Assembly (NCBI GenBank): GCA_958454405.1
Contig: CAUEBO010000056.1
Location: forward strand, 1 to 16,683
Length of the DNA stretch: 16,683 bases
DNA from: an uncultured Eggerthellaceae bacterium
GTDB taxonomy: Bacteria > Actinomycetota > Coriobacteriia > Coriobacteriales > Eggerthellaceae
Direction of reading: 5' to 3'
Positions 1 to 7,068 of the stretch are shown here, in pieces. The notes beneath the pieces are model-generated. The model was given only the letters and a program-made list of their open reading frames with translations. It ran no database searches and was not told the origin of the DNA. Positions within the stretch are counted from its first letter, which is position 1, and the number at the start of each line of letters is the position of its first letter. The translations under genes and the position numbers were made by a program.

Positions 1-574
1 GCTCGCCGTCCAGCTTCACGATCTCGCCGTCGATGCGCACGCGGCTGAAGCCCTCTTTCTGCAGGTCGGCGAACAGCTTCGTGAACTCGCCCTTGCGGCC
101 AGCCACCACCGGCGCCATGATGATGGCCTTCGCGTCGGGCGCGAGCGCCAGTATCTCGTCGGTCACCTGGTCGGTGGTCTGCTTCTTGATGACGCGCCCG
201 CACTCGGGGCAGTGCGGCACGCCCACGCGCGCGAACAAAAGGCGCAGGTAGTCGTATATCTCGGTGGTGGTGCCCACCGTGGAGCGCGGGTTCTTCGACG
301 TGGTCTTCTGGTCGATGGAAACCGCGGGCGACAGGCCGTCGATGCTGTCGAGGTCGGGCTTGCTCATCTGCCCCAGGAACATGCGCGCGTAGCTGGAGAG
401 GCTCTCCACGTAGCGGCGCTGGCCCTCGGCGTACATCGTGTCGAAGGCGAGGGAGGACTTGCCGCTGCCCGACAGGCCCGTGATGACCACGAGCTCGTCG
501 CGCGGGATGATGAGGTCGATGTCCTTGAGGTTGTGCTCGCGGGCACCCTTGATGACGATGGCGTTCTGTCCCAT
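1..574 (-). CDS. uvrA: UvrABC excinuclease subunit A, N-terminal part (gene runs off the left edge)
   Basis: UvrA is the damage-sensing ATPase of nucleotide excision repair; as a dimer it loads UvrB at DNA lesions. Only the first 191 codons are inside the window. The protein begins MGQNAIVIKGAREHNLKDID, the usual UvrA start. It carries the Walker A motif GLSGSGKS at residues 33-40, followed by SLAFDTMYAEGQRRYVESLS and SYARMFLGQM, which are hallmarks of the first UvrA nucleotide-binding domain. A Cys pair (HCPECG, 121-126) fits a UvrA zinc site. The ATG at 574 is chosen by homology; the Shine-Dalgarno sequence is weak (AGGAAG about 12 nt upstream). The gene appears to be transcribed alone, with a TACAAT -10 element and a LexA-type box upstream. 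uvrB and uvrC are not in the window. Confidence 0.97.
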   Translation of the reverse strand, partial: MGQNAIVIKGAREHNLKDIDLIIPRDELVVITGLSGSGKSSLAFDTMYAEGQRRYVESLSSYARMFLGQMSKPDLDSIDGLSPAVSIDQKTTSKNPRSTVGTTTEIYDYLRLLFARVGVPHCPECGRVIKKQTTDQVTDEILALAPDAKAIIMAPVVAGRKGEFTKLFADLQKEGFSRVRIDGEIVKLDGE

Positions 575-672
575 AGATCGCTTGCTTCTTCCTATGTCGT
601 CGGGAAATGCCCCGCGCCGTCCCAAGGGCGGGGCGGGCGCGGCTCTTCAACCGGCTGCGGTCGCAAAGGCCC

Positions 673-678
673 ATTGTA
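673..678 (-). promoter_or_regulatory. Putative -10 element of the uvrA promoter
   Basis: The minus strand reads TACAAT, five of six matches to the TATAAT consensus, about 100 nt upstream of the uvrA start. No convincing -35 hexamer is found at the usual 16-18 nt spacing (a TTGCGG sits 20 nt upstream), so the promoter may depend on an activator or be weak. Confidence 0.45.
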
Positions 679-708
679 GCGCAGCCGGCCCCCGTCTTCC
701 GCAAAACA

Positions 709-722
709 AGAACAATAGTTCT
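709..722. promoter_or_regulatory. LexA/SOS-box-like palindrome upstream of uvrA
   Basis: The plus strand reads AGAACAATAGTTCT: 5-bp perfect arms around a 4-bp spacer. The core GAAC-N4-GTTC is the pattern bound by LexA (DinR) in Gram-positive bacteria. It lies between the end of the EAL gene and uvrA, about 30 nt upstream of the putative uvrA -10. uvrA is a classical SOS gene in several bacteria, so placement and sequence agree. Binding is inferred. Confidence 0.6.
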
Positions 723-818
723 CTATTCAAGGATTTCGCACATTCTGTTCGCATCCGTCACCGGCCCGTCTCGGCACGGTGCCCGAACGGCCATCGCCGG
801 CGCGGGCGGCCCGCCATC

Positions 819-839
819 CCGTCGCGCCGAGGGCGACGG
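819..839 (-). terminator. Possible terminator hairpin after the EIIC-EAL gene
   Basis: A 7-bp perfect GC-rich stem (CCGTCGC/GCGACGG) with a 7-nt loop begins three bases after the stop codon of the EIIC-EAL gene. It lacks a T-tract on the minus strand, so it may be only a 3'-end-stabilising hairpin rather than a true intrinsic terminator. Confidence 0.3.
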
Positions 840-841
840 AA

Positions 842-2971
842 TCAAACGCTCCTGGAACCCGCCTTCACGTGCTCGACCATCTCGTCGAACGGCAGCGCGG
901 GCGCGTACAGGTAGCCTTGGAAGTACGAGCACCCCAAGCGCTCCAGCAGGTCGCGCTGTTCGGCGGTTTCCACGTACTCGGCCAGCACCGTGAAGCCCAG
1001 CTGGCTCGACAGGCGCGTGATGGAGGAGACGATGTCGGCGTAGCGCTCGTTCTCCAGCACGCCCTTGGCGATGGTGCCGTCCAGCTTCACCTCGGTGAAC
1101 ACGCTGGTCTCCAGGTACTGGAACGACGTGCGCCCCATGGAGAAGTCGTCGATGGACAGCGGGATGCCCGCGTCCGTCAAGCGCGCGAGCAGCGCCGAGG
1201 CGCCGTCGTCCCAGCGCAGCGCCTCGCGCTCGGTGGCCTCCACGATCACGCGCCCGGCATCGAGGCCGCGCCCGCGCACGCCGTCGATGACGAACCGCAC
1301 GCCCTCGCCGCTCTGCAGCAGCCGCGCGGTGGCGTTGACACTCACGCTGAACGAGGGGTGCAGCGCGCCGTCGTGCGCAAGCGCTTCGACGCGCGCGGCG
1401 TCGTCGAAGGCGCGCTCGAACACGGCGCGCTCGAGGTCGTCGAGGAATCCCTGCTCCTGCGCCAGCTGGATGACGAGCGGCGGGTACACCATGCCGTAGA
1501 TCGGGTGCTCGAACCGCAGGAGCGCCTCGGCGCCCACGGCGCGGCCCGCCGTGTCGAACTGCGGCTGGTAGTGCAGGGCGAACGCCCGCTCTCCCACCGC
1601 CGCGCGCACGTCTTCGGCAAGCGAAGCCGCCATGGCCCCGATCGTCCCCGGCATCGCCGCGAGCTCGACGCTGCGCCCCGAGCGCTCCGCATCCGAGAAT
1701 GCGGCCAAAAGCGAGCGGTACTCGTCGCGCTCGCGCTCGTCGGCCACCTGCTCGTAGCGGCGCAAGAACGGCAAGTACACGGCCGCGCCCAGGGCGATGC
1801 AGACGAGCTGCAGCGCCGCCCCCGCCATCGACCCCGTGGCCAAATACCCTCCCACCACGGGCGGCGTCGTCCAGGAGACGTCCACCACGACGGGCGGCAC
1901 CAGCCCGACAGCCATCGCCGCGTACGCCACGGCCATGTTCATGAGCGGCACGAGGATGAACGGCACGAACAGCACCGGGTTCCACACCACCGGCAGCCCG
2001 AACAGCATGATCTCGCTCACGTTGAACGCCATGGGCAGCGCCGCGAACGCCGAGAGCCTCCGCACGTTGCGCCGGCGGCCGAACAGCAGGACGGCCACGA
2101 GCAAAGACAGCAGCGCTCCCGCTCCGCCGATGGACGCGAACACGTCCAAAAACGTCTTCGTGACGATCTGGACCGGCGCTCCCCCTGCGGCGAGCGCGGC
2201 GGCGTTGGCGGCCGTTCCGGGCACGAAGACGCTCTGGGCGACGCCGTCCAGCATGTTGCCGCCGTGGATGCCGAAGAACCACATGACGTTGTTCATGAGC
2301 AGGTACAGAAGGCCGCTGCCGAACGTGGCCGACGCCAAGGGGAACAGCGAGGACACCCCCTCGAAGAACAGCGCCTCCACGCTCTGCACGCCGAGCAGCT
2401 GCGATACCGCGACGTTCACGACGGCGAACAGCGCGACCACCGCCGCGATGGGAAGCAGCGACGTGACGGCCTGGCCGAACACGCCGTCGATGTTGTCGCC
2501 GTAGCGGCGGTTCCTGCCGCGCATCCGCATGAGCCGGCAGTAGAGCACCGACGAGGAGAGCCCGCACACGATGGCGATGAACAGCGAGCGCGTGCTGAGC
2601 ACCGCCTCGTCGAACCCGGCAGCGCCGAAGCCCACCAGCATGAGGTACGCTGCCAGCGCGGCGAACGGCGCCCCCTGCGTGAAGAAGTCGCCGAAGCGCC
2701 CCGCATAGGCGTGGGCGTAACGCAACGCGATGGCCACCGCAACGTAGAGCGAGAAGATGCCGAGCGTGACGGCGTACGCCACGTCGCACAAGCCCTTGAA
2801 CCACGGGGCCGCCTCCAAAAATCCCCGGTACCCCGGCAGCGGCAGGTTGAGGAGTATCAGGCTGAACGAGCCTATCAGCAGCACGGGTATGGTGAGGATG
2901 AGGCCCTGGCGGATCGCCTTGAACGCCATGACGTCCTCCACGCGCGCGAACCACGCGAGCACAGCGTTCAT
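842..2971 (-). CDS. Membrane protein with PTS EIIC-like sensor domain fused to an EAL cyclic-di-GMP phosphodiesterase domain
   Basis: This is a 709-residue protein. Residues ~10-405 are a multi-pass membrane domain resembling the lactose/chitobiose-type PTS EIIC: GIHGG (234-238), NVSE followed by an FGLP element (317-326) and WTTPP (367-371) match conserved sugar-site motifs of that family. After a charged linker, residues ~460-705 are an EAL domain. The catalytic/metal positions look intact: EALLR 482-486, SVN 544-546, EATE 578-581, DDF 608-610, KLD 629-631, AEYVE 664-668 and QGYL 685-688, so hydrolysis of c-di-GMP to pGpG is likely. No EIIA or EIIB partner is encoded nearby, so the EIIC part may act as a sugar-binding sensor rather than a transporter (inference). 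The start ATG follows GGAAGGGGG. It is transcribed alone from a plausible sigma70 promoter at 3032-3060, divergently from ygbA. Confidence 0.9.
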   Translation of the reverse strand: MNAVLAWFARVEDVMAFKAIRQGLILTIPVLLIGSFSLILLNLPLPGYRGFLEAAPWFKGLCDVAYAVTLGIFSLYVAVAIALRYAHAYAGRFGDFFTQGAPFAALAAYLMLVGFGAAGFDEAVLSTRSLFIAIVCGLSSSVLYCRLMRMRGRNRRYGDNIDGVFGQAVTSLLPIAAVVALFAVVNVAVSQLLGVQSVEALFFEGVSSLFPLASATFGSGLLYLLMNNVMWFFGIHGGNMLDGVAQSVFVPGTAANAAALAAGGAPVQIVTKTFLDVFASIGGAGALLSLLVAVLLFGRRRNVRRLSAFAALPMAFNVSEIMLFGLPVVWNPVLFVPFILVPLMNMAVAYAAMAVGLVPPVVVDVSWTTPPVVGGYLATGSMAGAALQLVCIALGAAVYLPFLRRYEQVADERERDEYRSLLAAFSDAERSGRSVELAAMPGTIGAMAASLAEDVRAAVGERAFALHYQPQFDTAGRAVGAEALLRFEHPIYGMVYPPLVIQLAQEQGFLDDLERAVFERAFDDAARVEALAHDGALHPSFSVSVNATARLLQSGEGVRFVIDGVRGRGLDAGRVIVEATEREALRWDDGASALLARLTDAGIPLSIDDFSMGRTSFQYLETSVFTEVKLDGTIAKGVLENERYADIVSSITRLSSQLGFTVLAEYVETAEQRDLLERLGCSYFQGYLYAPALPFDEMVEHVKAGSRSV

Positions 2972-3031
2972 CCCGACCCCCTTCCACCCTTGCCGACGAG
3001 GCGACGCGGCCCGAACGATCGCATCCCCGCT

Positions 3032-3060
3032 ATTCTACGGTGCGGCCTGCGCGAGGACAA
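3032..3060 (-). promoter_or_regulatory. Sigma70-type promoter of the EIIC-EAL gene
   Basis: On the minus strand a TTGTCC hexamer (3060-3055) is followed after exactly 17 nt by TAGAAT (3037-3032). These match the -35 and -10 consensus at four and five of six positions. Transcription would start near 3025, giving a leader of about 54 nt before the ATG at 2971. Confidence 0.55.
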
Positions 3061-3077
3061 GCCACGATTCGGCAAAG

Positions 3078-3122
3078 CCGCGAACCGGCGAGCGCAGACG
3101 AGCGGCAGGCGCCGGTTCGCGG
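3078..3122. repeat. 13-bp perfect inverted repeat in the divergent EAL/ygbA intergenic region
   Basis: The left arm CCGCGAACCGGCG (3078-3090) and right arm CGCCGGTTCGCGG (3110-3122) are perfectly complementary, separated by 19 nt. The repeat lies between the two divergent promoters: 18 nt upstream of the EAL-gene -35 and about 35 nt upstream of the ygbA -10. The right arm also takes part in a second 6-bp hairpin (CGCGGG/CCCGCG, 3118-3134). It may be a paired operator or a cruciform-forming element; no known regulator motif is recognised. Confidence 0.6.
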
Positions 3123-3153
3123 GAAAGACCCGCGTGCGCGCTCCGGCGAGTTC

Positions 3154-3162
3154 TGGTATCCT
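3154..3162 (+). promoter_or_regulatory. Extended -10 promoter of the ygbA-like gene
   Basis: The sequence TGGTATCCT (3155-3162 plus the preceding T) fits an extended -10 element (TGn followed by a TATAAT-like hexamer). Transcription would start near A3170, leaving an 18-nt leader that contains the GGAGGA ribosome binding site at 3177-3182. No -35 hexamer is evident. The same TGGTATCCT string occurs upstream of trmFO. Confidence 0.45.
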
Positions 3163-3187
3163 CGCGCTGAGACGACGGAGGAAGCGC

Positions 3188-3538
3188 ATGCCCCGACAGG
3201 AGAGCCCCCAGACCGCTCGGCGCCGTGCCCGAGAGCAGCGCACCATCTCGCAGATGGTGGCGCTCTACTGCGCCGACAACCATGCAGCCGCCGAGAGGAC
3301 GGAAACCGCCCACTGCGGCGAGGCGGTGTGCCCCGCATGCGCGGGCATCGACGCCTACGCCGTGCTGCGCACCGAGCGCTGCCGCAAGATGGACGGGAAG
3401 ACCTCGTGCGAGGAGTGCGGCAACCACTGCTACCGGCCCGAGGAGCGCGAGCGCATCCGCGCCGTCATGCGCTACGCCGGCCCCCGCATGCTCAAGAAGC
3501 ATCCCGTGGCCGCCATCCGCCACCTGCTGGGAAAGTAG
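3188..3538 (+). CDS. ygbA: YgbA-type 'nitrous oxide-stimulated promoter' family protein
   Basis: A 116-residue soluble protein, the only plus-strand gene here. It matches the small family represented by E. coli YgbA, whose gene is NO-responsive through NsrR; the biochemical role is not settled. The diagnostic C-terminal block MRYAGPRMLKKHP (94-106) and a Cys-rich middle are clear: Cys48-x2-Cys51, Cys65, Cys74-x2-Cys77 and Cys81, plus Cys28 and Cys43. This arrangement suggests metal or Fe-S binding (inference). The N-terminus is basic. The ATG at 3188 is set by a perfect GGAGGA five bases upstream; the reading frame stays open far upstream, but that is only the GC-rich shadow of the EAL gene. 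It is transcribed divergently from the EIIC-EAL gene. Confidence 0.88.
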   Translation: MPRQESPQTARRRAREQRTISQMVALYCADNHAAAERTETAHCGEAVCPACAGIDAYAVLRTERCRKMDGKTSCEECGNHCYRPEERERIRAVMRYAGPRMLKKHPVAAIRHLLGK

Positions 3539-3650
3539 GGGCCGGCTTGCGCTCGCGAGACCCCGCGCACGGCTTCGGACGCATCGGCCGGCGCGCGGCG
3601 CGCAGGTTCGCGGCCCGCTCCCACCTCAAACCCTCGCCCGGACGCGAAAA

Positions 3651-3679
3651 CGGCCCCGCCGGACAAACCGGCGGGGCCG
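3651..3679 (-). terminator. Intrinsic terminator of the Bce-type operon
   Basis: A 12-bp perfect stem (CGGCCCCGCCGG / CCGGCGGGGCCG) with a 5-nt loop. On the minus strand it is followed by TTTTCGC, so it works best as the terminator of the minus-strand genes ending at 3693. On the plus strand it lies downstream of ygbA but has no T-tract, so it could weakly stop that transcript too. The stretch 3539-3650 before it shows no gene. Confidence 0.8.
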
Positions 3680-3692
3680 CATGAGAAACCTG

Positions 3693-3875
3693 CTAGGCTC
3701 CTTGGGTCAGCAGAAAGCCGGCGAACGCGAGCACGTAGGCGCCGAACACGGCGTACGTCCACGCCCCCATCTTTCCCAAACCGGCAAGGCCCTGCTCCAG
3801 GACGGCGCGGACGCCAACCACGAGCACGATGCCGAGCAGGATCATCGACACGACCAGCAGCACGTTCGACAACAT
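3693..3875 (-). CDS. Small two-TM membrane protein at the end of the ABC transporter operon
   Basis: A 60-residue hydrophobic protein, family not recognised. Two membrane segments are predicted by eye, at about residues 4-24 and 36-56, joined by a short loop with RAVLEQGLAGLGKMG. The start ATG at 3875 is supported by an AAGGGGA ribosome binding site five bases upstream. That site lies at 3881-3889 and so touches the stop codon of the permease gene (3889-3891), which implies co-translation. A longer frame back to 3920 would start inside the permease gene and lacks support. Position directly after a BceB-like permease, before the shared terminator, suggests an accessory or regulatory subunit of that transporter (inference). 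It is easily missed by annotation because of its size. Confidence 0.8.
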   Translation of the reverse strand: MLSNVLLVVSMILLGIVLVVGVRAVLEQGLAGLGKMGAWTYAVFGAYVLAFAGFLLTQGA

Positions 3876-3888
3876 GGTTTCCCCTTCC

Positions 3889-6070
3889 CTATCCGACGAG
3901 CTTTTTGCCCAGCGAAGCACGGATGATGCCCTTGCTGGCGAAGTACGTCACCAGCAAATACGCGCCGTACACCACCGCCACCAGCACGCCGGTCAGAAGC
4001 GCGGGCTCGAGCACCGACACGCCCAGCTGTTCCAGCATCGAATCGCTGATGACGCTCACGGCGCACATGGTGTGGCACGCGGCCAGCGCGAGCGGCACGA
4101 GGAAGTACACGAGCACCTGCGCGCGCAGCGACCGGAAGATCATGCGGCGGTCGCAGCCGATCTCGGCGAGCACCTTGTAGCGCGGCAGCGAGTCGCTCGT
4201 CTCGGACAGCTGCTGGATGGCGAGCACCGCGGCCGTGGCGATGAGGAACACGAAGCCGATGTAGAGCGCCAGGTACGAGATCATGAGGTTCATGCCGCTC
4301 GACTGGACGAGCACCTCCTCGGCCGTGAACGACAGCGTCACGGGCCAGGGCTTCGGGCCGAACTTCCAGCCCGAGGAGGCCACCTCCTCGCTGGGAGGCG
4401 ACGCCTCGGCGAGCAACTCCTCGAGCAACGCATCGCCCTGCGCGCGGTCCGTCTTGTACATGATGTTGAGGAAGCTCTGGTCGGGCACGACCCCCTCGGC
4501 ACGCAGATCGTCGATCACCGCGTCGGGCACGATGAAGTTCGCCCCGTCCGCGGCAAACGCCGCATCCTGCGTCGGCTGGCTGCGCTGCTCGCCCGTGGCA
4601 GTCAGCGTGCGGCCGGCCACTTCGATCGTCTCGCCCGTGCGCGCCGCCGCGTCCGACAGGGCCTGCGTGGCGTCGAACGCGTTGTTCACGGCGTAGCCGC
4701 CCTCTCCCACGTCTACCGTCGGACGACCCGTCATCTCGGCCAGCGCGTTGAACTGCGAGACGCCGATCACCGCGATGCCCTGCTTGTGCACCGCCGCGCT
4801 CTGCTTCTCGTTGCCCAGGTTCTTCCCGTAGCGGTCCATGAGCTCGCCGTAGGTCGTGTCGGAGGTCTGGTACACGTCCACCTGCGCGAAGCGGTCCACC
4901 AGCTCGTCCCACACGCCTGACGAGTCGGCCAGCTTCGCGGCGATGTCCCAGCCGTGGGCCTCGGCATCGGCGGCGATGGCGGCGGCCTTCTCGTCGGCCA
5001 CCCGCTGGTACTCGCGGTCCTCCTCGCTCATGTTCGCGAGCGCCTCCTCGTCGTGGGTGCCGCCCGCGTTCAGATACACGTTCGCCGTGAGCGTGGCGTC
5101 GTAGAGCGTGCCGTCCTCGATGTTGCCGGTGAACGCGCGCGCCAAGCCCATCCCCGTGGAGAACACGGTGAGCGAGAAGAACAGCATGATGCACACCACC
5201 GACAGCGACACGAACGCCGTGTTCACCTTGCTGGCAATCTGGCGCGCAGTGAACATGGCCAGGCCCTTGAAGTAGACGCCCCGCGTGCGCTCGATCACCG
5301 CGAGCGCGAAGCCCGCGAGCGACCAGAAGAACAGAAACGTGCCCACCACCATGAGCACGGTGGCCCGCCAGAACCCGGCGTCGAACTGCACGAGGCCGTT
5401 GTCCACGAGCGTGACGTAGGCCCACGCGATCACGCCCACGGCCGCGACGAAGCCCGCAAGGCTGATCCAGGGGTTGCGCACGCGGAAGCGCGCGTTCCTG
5501 CTGCGAGCCGAAAGCAGGTCGATGAGCTTGTAGCGTCGGATGGACGCCGTGTTGAACAGCGCCGTCACCGCGAAGATGACCACGAAGCACGCGAGCGTCA
5601 TCAAGAACGCGTCAGGCGAGAACACGAAGCGGTACTGCGTCATCTGGATGCTGAACAGACCCGCCGTGAGAAACGACATGCCCTGCGACAGCGCGAAGCC
5701 CAAGGCCAGGCCCACGACGAGCGACACCAGCCCCACGGCCACCGTCTCCATGAGCACGATGGCCGACACGCTGCCGGGGTTCATGCCCAACACGAGGTAC
5801 GTGCCGAACTCCTGCTTGCGTCGGCGGATGAGGAACCCGTTGGCGTAGAGCACCAAGAACCCGAGCACGCAGGCGATGACCACGCTGAACATGCCCAGCA
5901 TCTGCCCCGTCATCTGGAACACGCCCGCCGACGCCTCGCCTTCCAGATCGAAGAGGATGGACTGGCTCGACACCGAGTTGAACGCGTAGAACACCGCCAC
6001 GCCGAACACGAGCGTGACGAAGTACACGCCGTAGTCCTTGACGGAGCGGCGGATGTTGCGGAAGGCGAGT

Positions 6071-6081
<11 letters not shown>
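3889..6081 (-). CDS. BceB/FtsX-type ABC transporter permease with large extracellular domain
   Basis: A permease of about 730 residues of the kind that works with a BceA-type ATPase in peptide-antibiotic sensing and resistance. It begins MLAKLAFRNIRRSVKDYGVY, the cytoplasmic lead-in typical of BceB proteins. Membrane segments come in the BceB pattern: one near the N-terminus, then three by residue ~180, more up to ~315, an extracellular domain at ~316-596, and three segments to the C-terminus. The extracellular domain is acidic and Ala-rich. FtsX-like cytoplasmic loops such as RRKQEFGTYLVLGM and LPRYKVLAEIGCDRRMI are present. The ATG at 6081 is preferred because GGTGA lies eight bases upstream; an in-frame GTG at 6093 would add four residues with a poorer ribosome binding site. 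Either start overlaps the ATPase gene (11 or 23 nt), so the two are translationally coupled. The substrate is not known. Confidence 0.9.
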
Positions 6082-6910
<829 letters not shown>

Positions 6911-6939
6911 GGTTCACTCCTTCTTTCGCTTGCGACCCC

Positions 6940-6968
6940 ATGGTACGCATGCGAGCTCGCACGGGCCA
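6940..6968 (-). promoter_or_regulatory. Weak candidate promoter of the ABC transporter genes with a 12-bp palindrome in its spacer
   Basis: The minus strand has TACCAT (6945-6940, four of six to the -10 consensus) and a poor -35 position (TGGCCC at 6968-6963) with a 17-nt spacer. The weak -35 would fit an activator-dependent promoter. The spacer holds the perfect 12-bp palindrome TGCGAGCTCGCA (6950-6961). Transcription would start near 6933, leaving a short leader before the ATG at 6910. Confidence 0.35.
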
Positions 6969-6977
6969 TCGAAGGAG

Positions 6978-6993
6978 CTTACCGCAATCTTAC
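6978..6993 (-). promoter_or_regulatory. Candidate response-regulator operator: GTAAG direct repeat, 11-bp period
   Basis: On the minus strand GTAAG occurs twice in GTAAGATTGCGGTAAG, with starts 11 bp apart. OmpR/PhoB-family regulators bind tandem direct repeats spaced 10-11 bp. The site is about 10 bp upstream of the weak -35 position of the transporter promoter, where an activator of this family would bind. The cognate regulator is probably the one encoded at 8111-8776 (inference). Confidence 0.5.
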
Positions 6994-7068
6994 GTTTTCG
7001 CAAGGCAGCGGCGGAAAGCGCTGGAAGGACGGACGCGGACGGCGGCGGAGCATCCGGCCGGCCTTCGG

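Noticed and set aside
609..634. GCCCCGC/GCGGGGC hairpin between uvrA and its -10 element
   Set aside because: It is a 7-bp stem with a 12-nt loop and no T-tract, inside the probable uvrA leader; too weak to call a terminator or attenuator.
723..2987. 754-codon minus-strand frame overlapping the EIIC-EAL gene
   Set aside because: It is a +1 shadow rich in Arg/Gly/Ala with no domain; the overlapping frame encodes clear EIIC and EAL motifs.
779..3187. Very long plus-strand open frame running into the ygbA gene
   Set aside because: It is the GC-rich antisense shadow of the EIIC-EAL gene; the composition is His/Arg/Gln-rich and unlike real proteins. Only the final part from 3188 is a gene, with its own ribosome binding site.
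3842..5590. 582-codon minus-strand frame inside the permease gene
   Set aside because: Arg/Gly/His-rich shadow of the BceB-like permease with no membrane segments.
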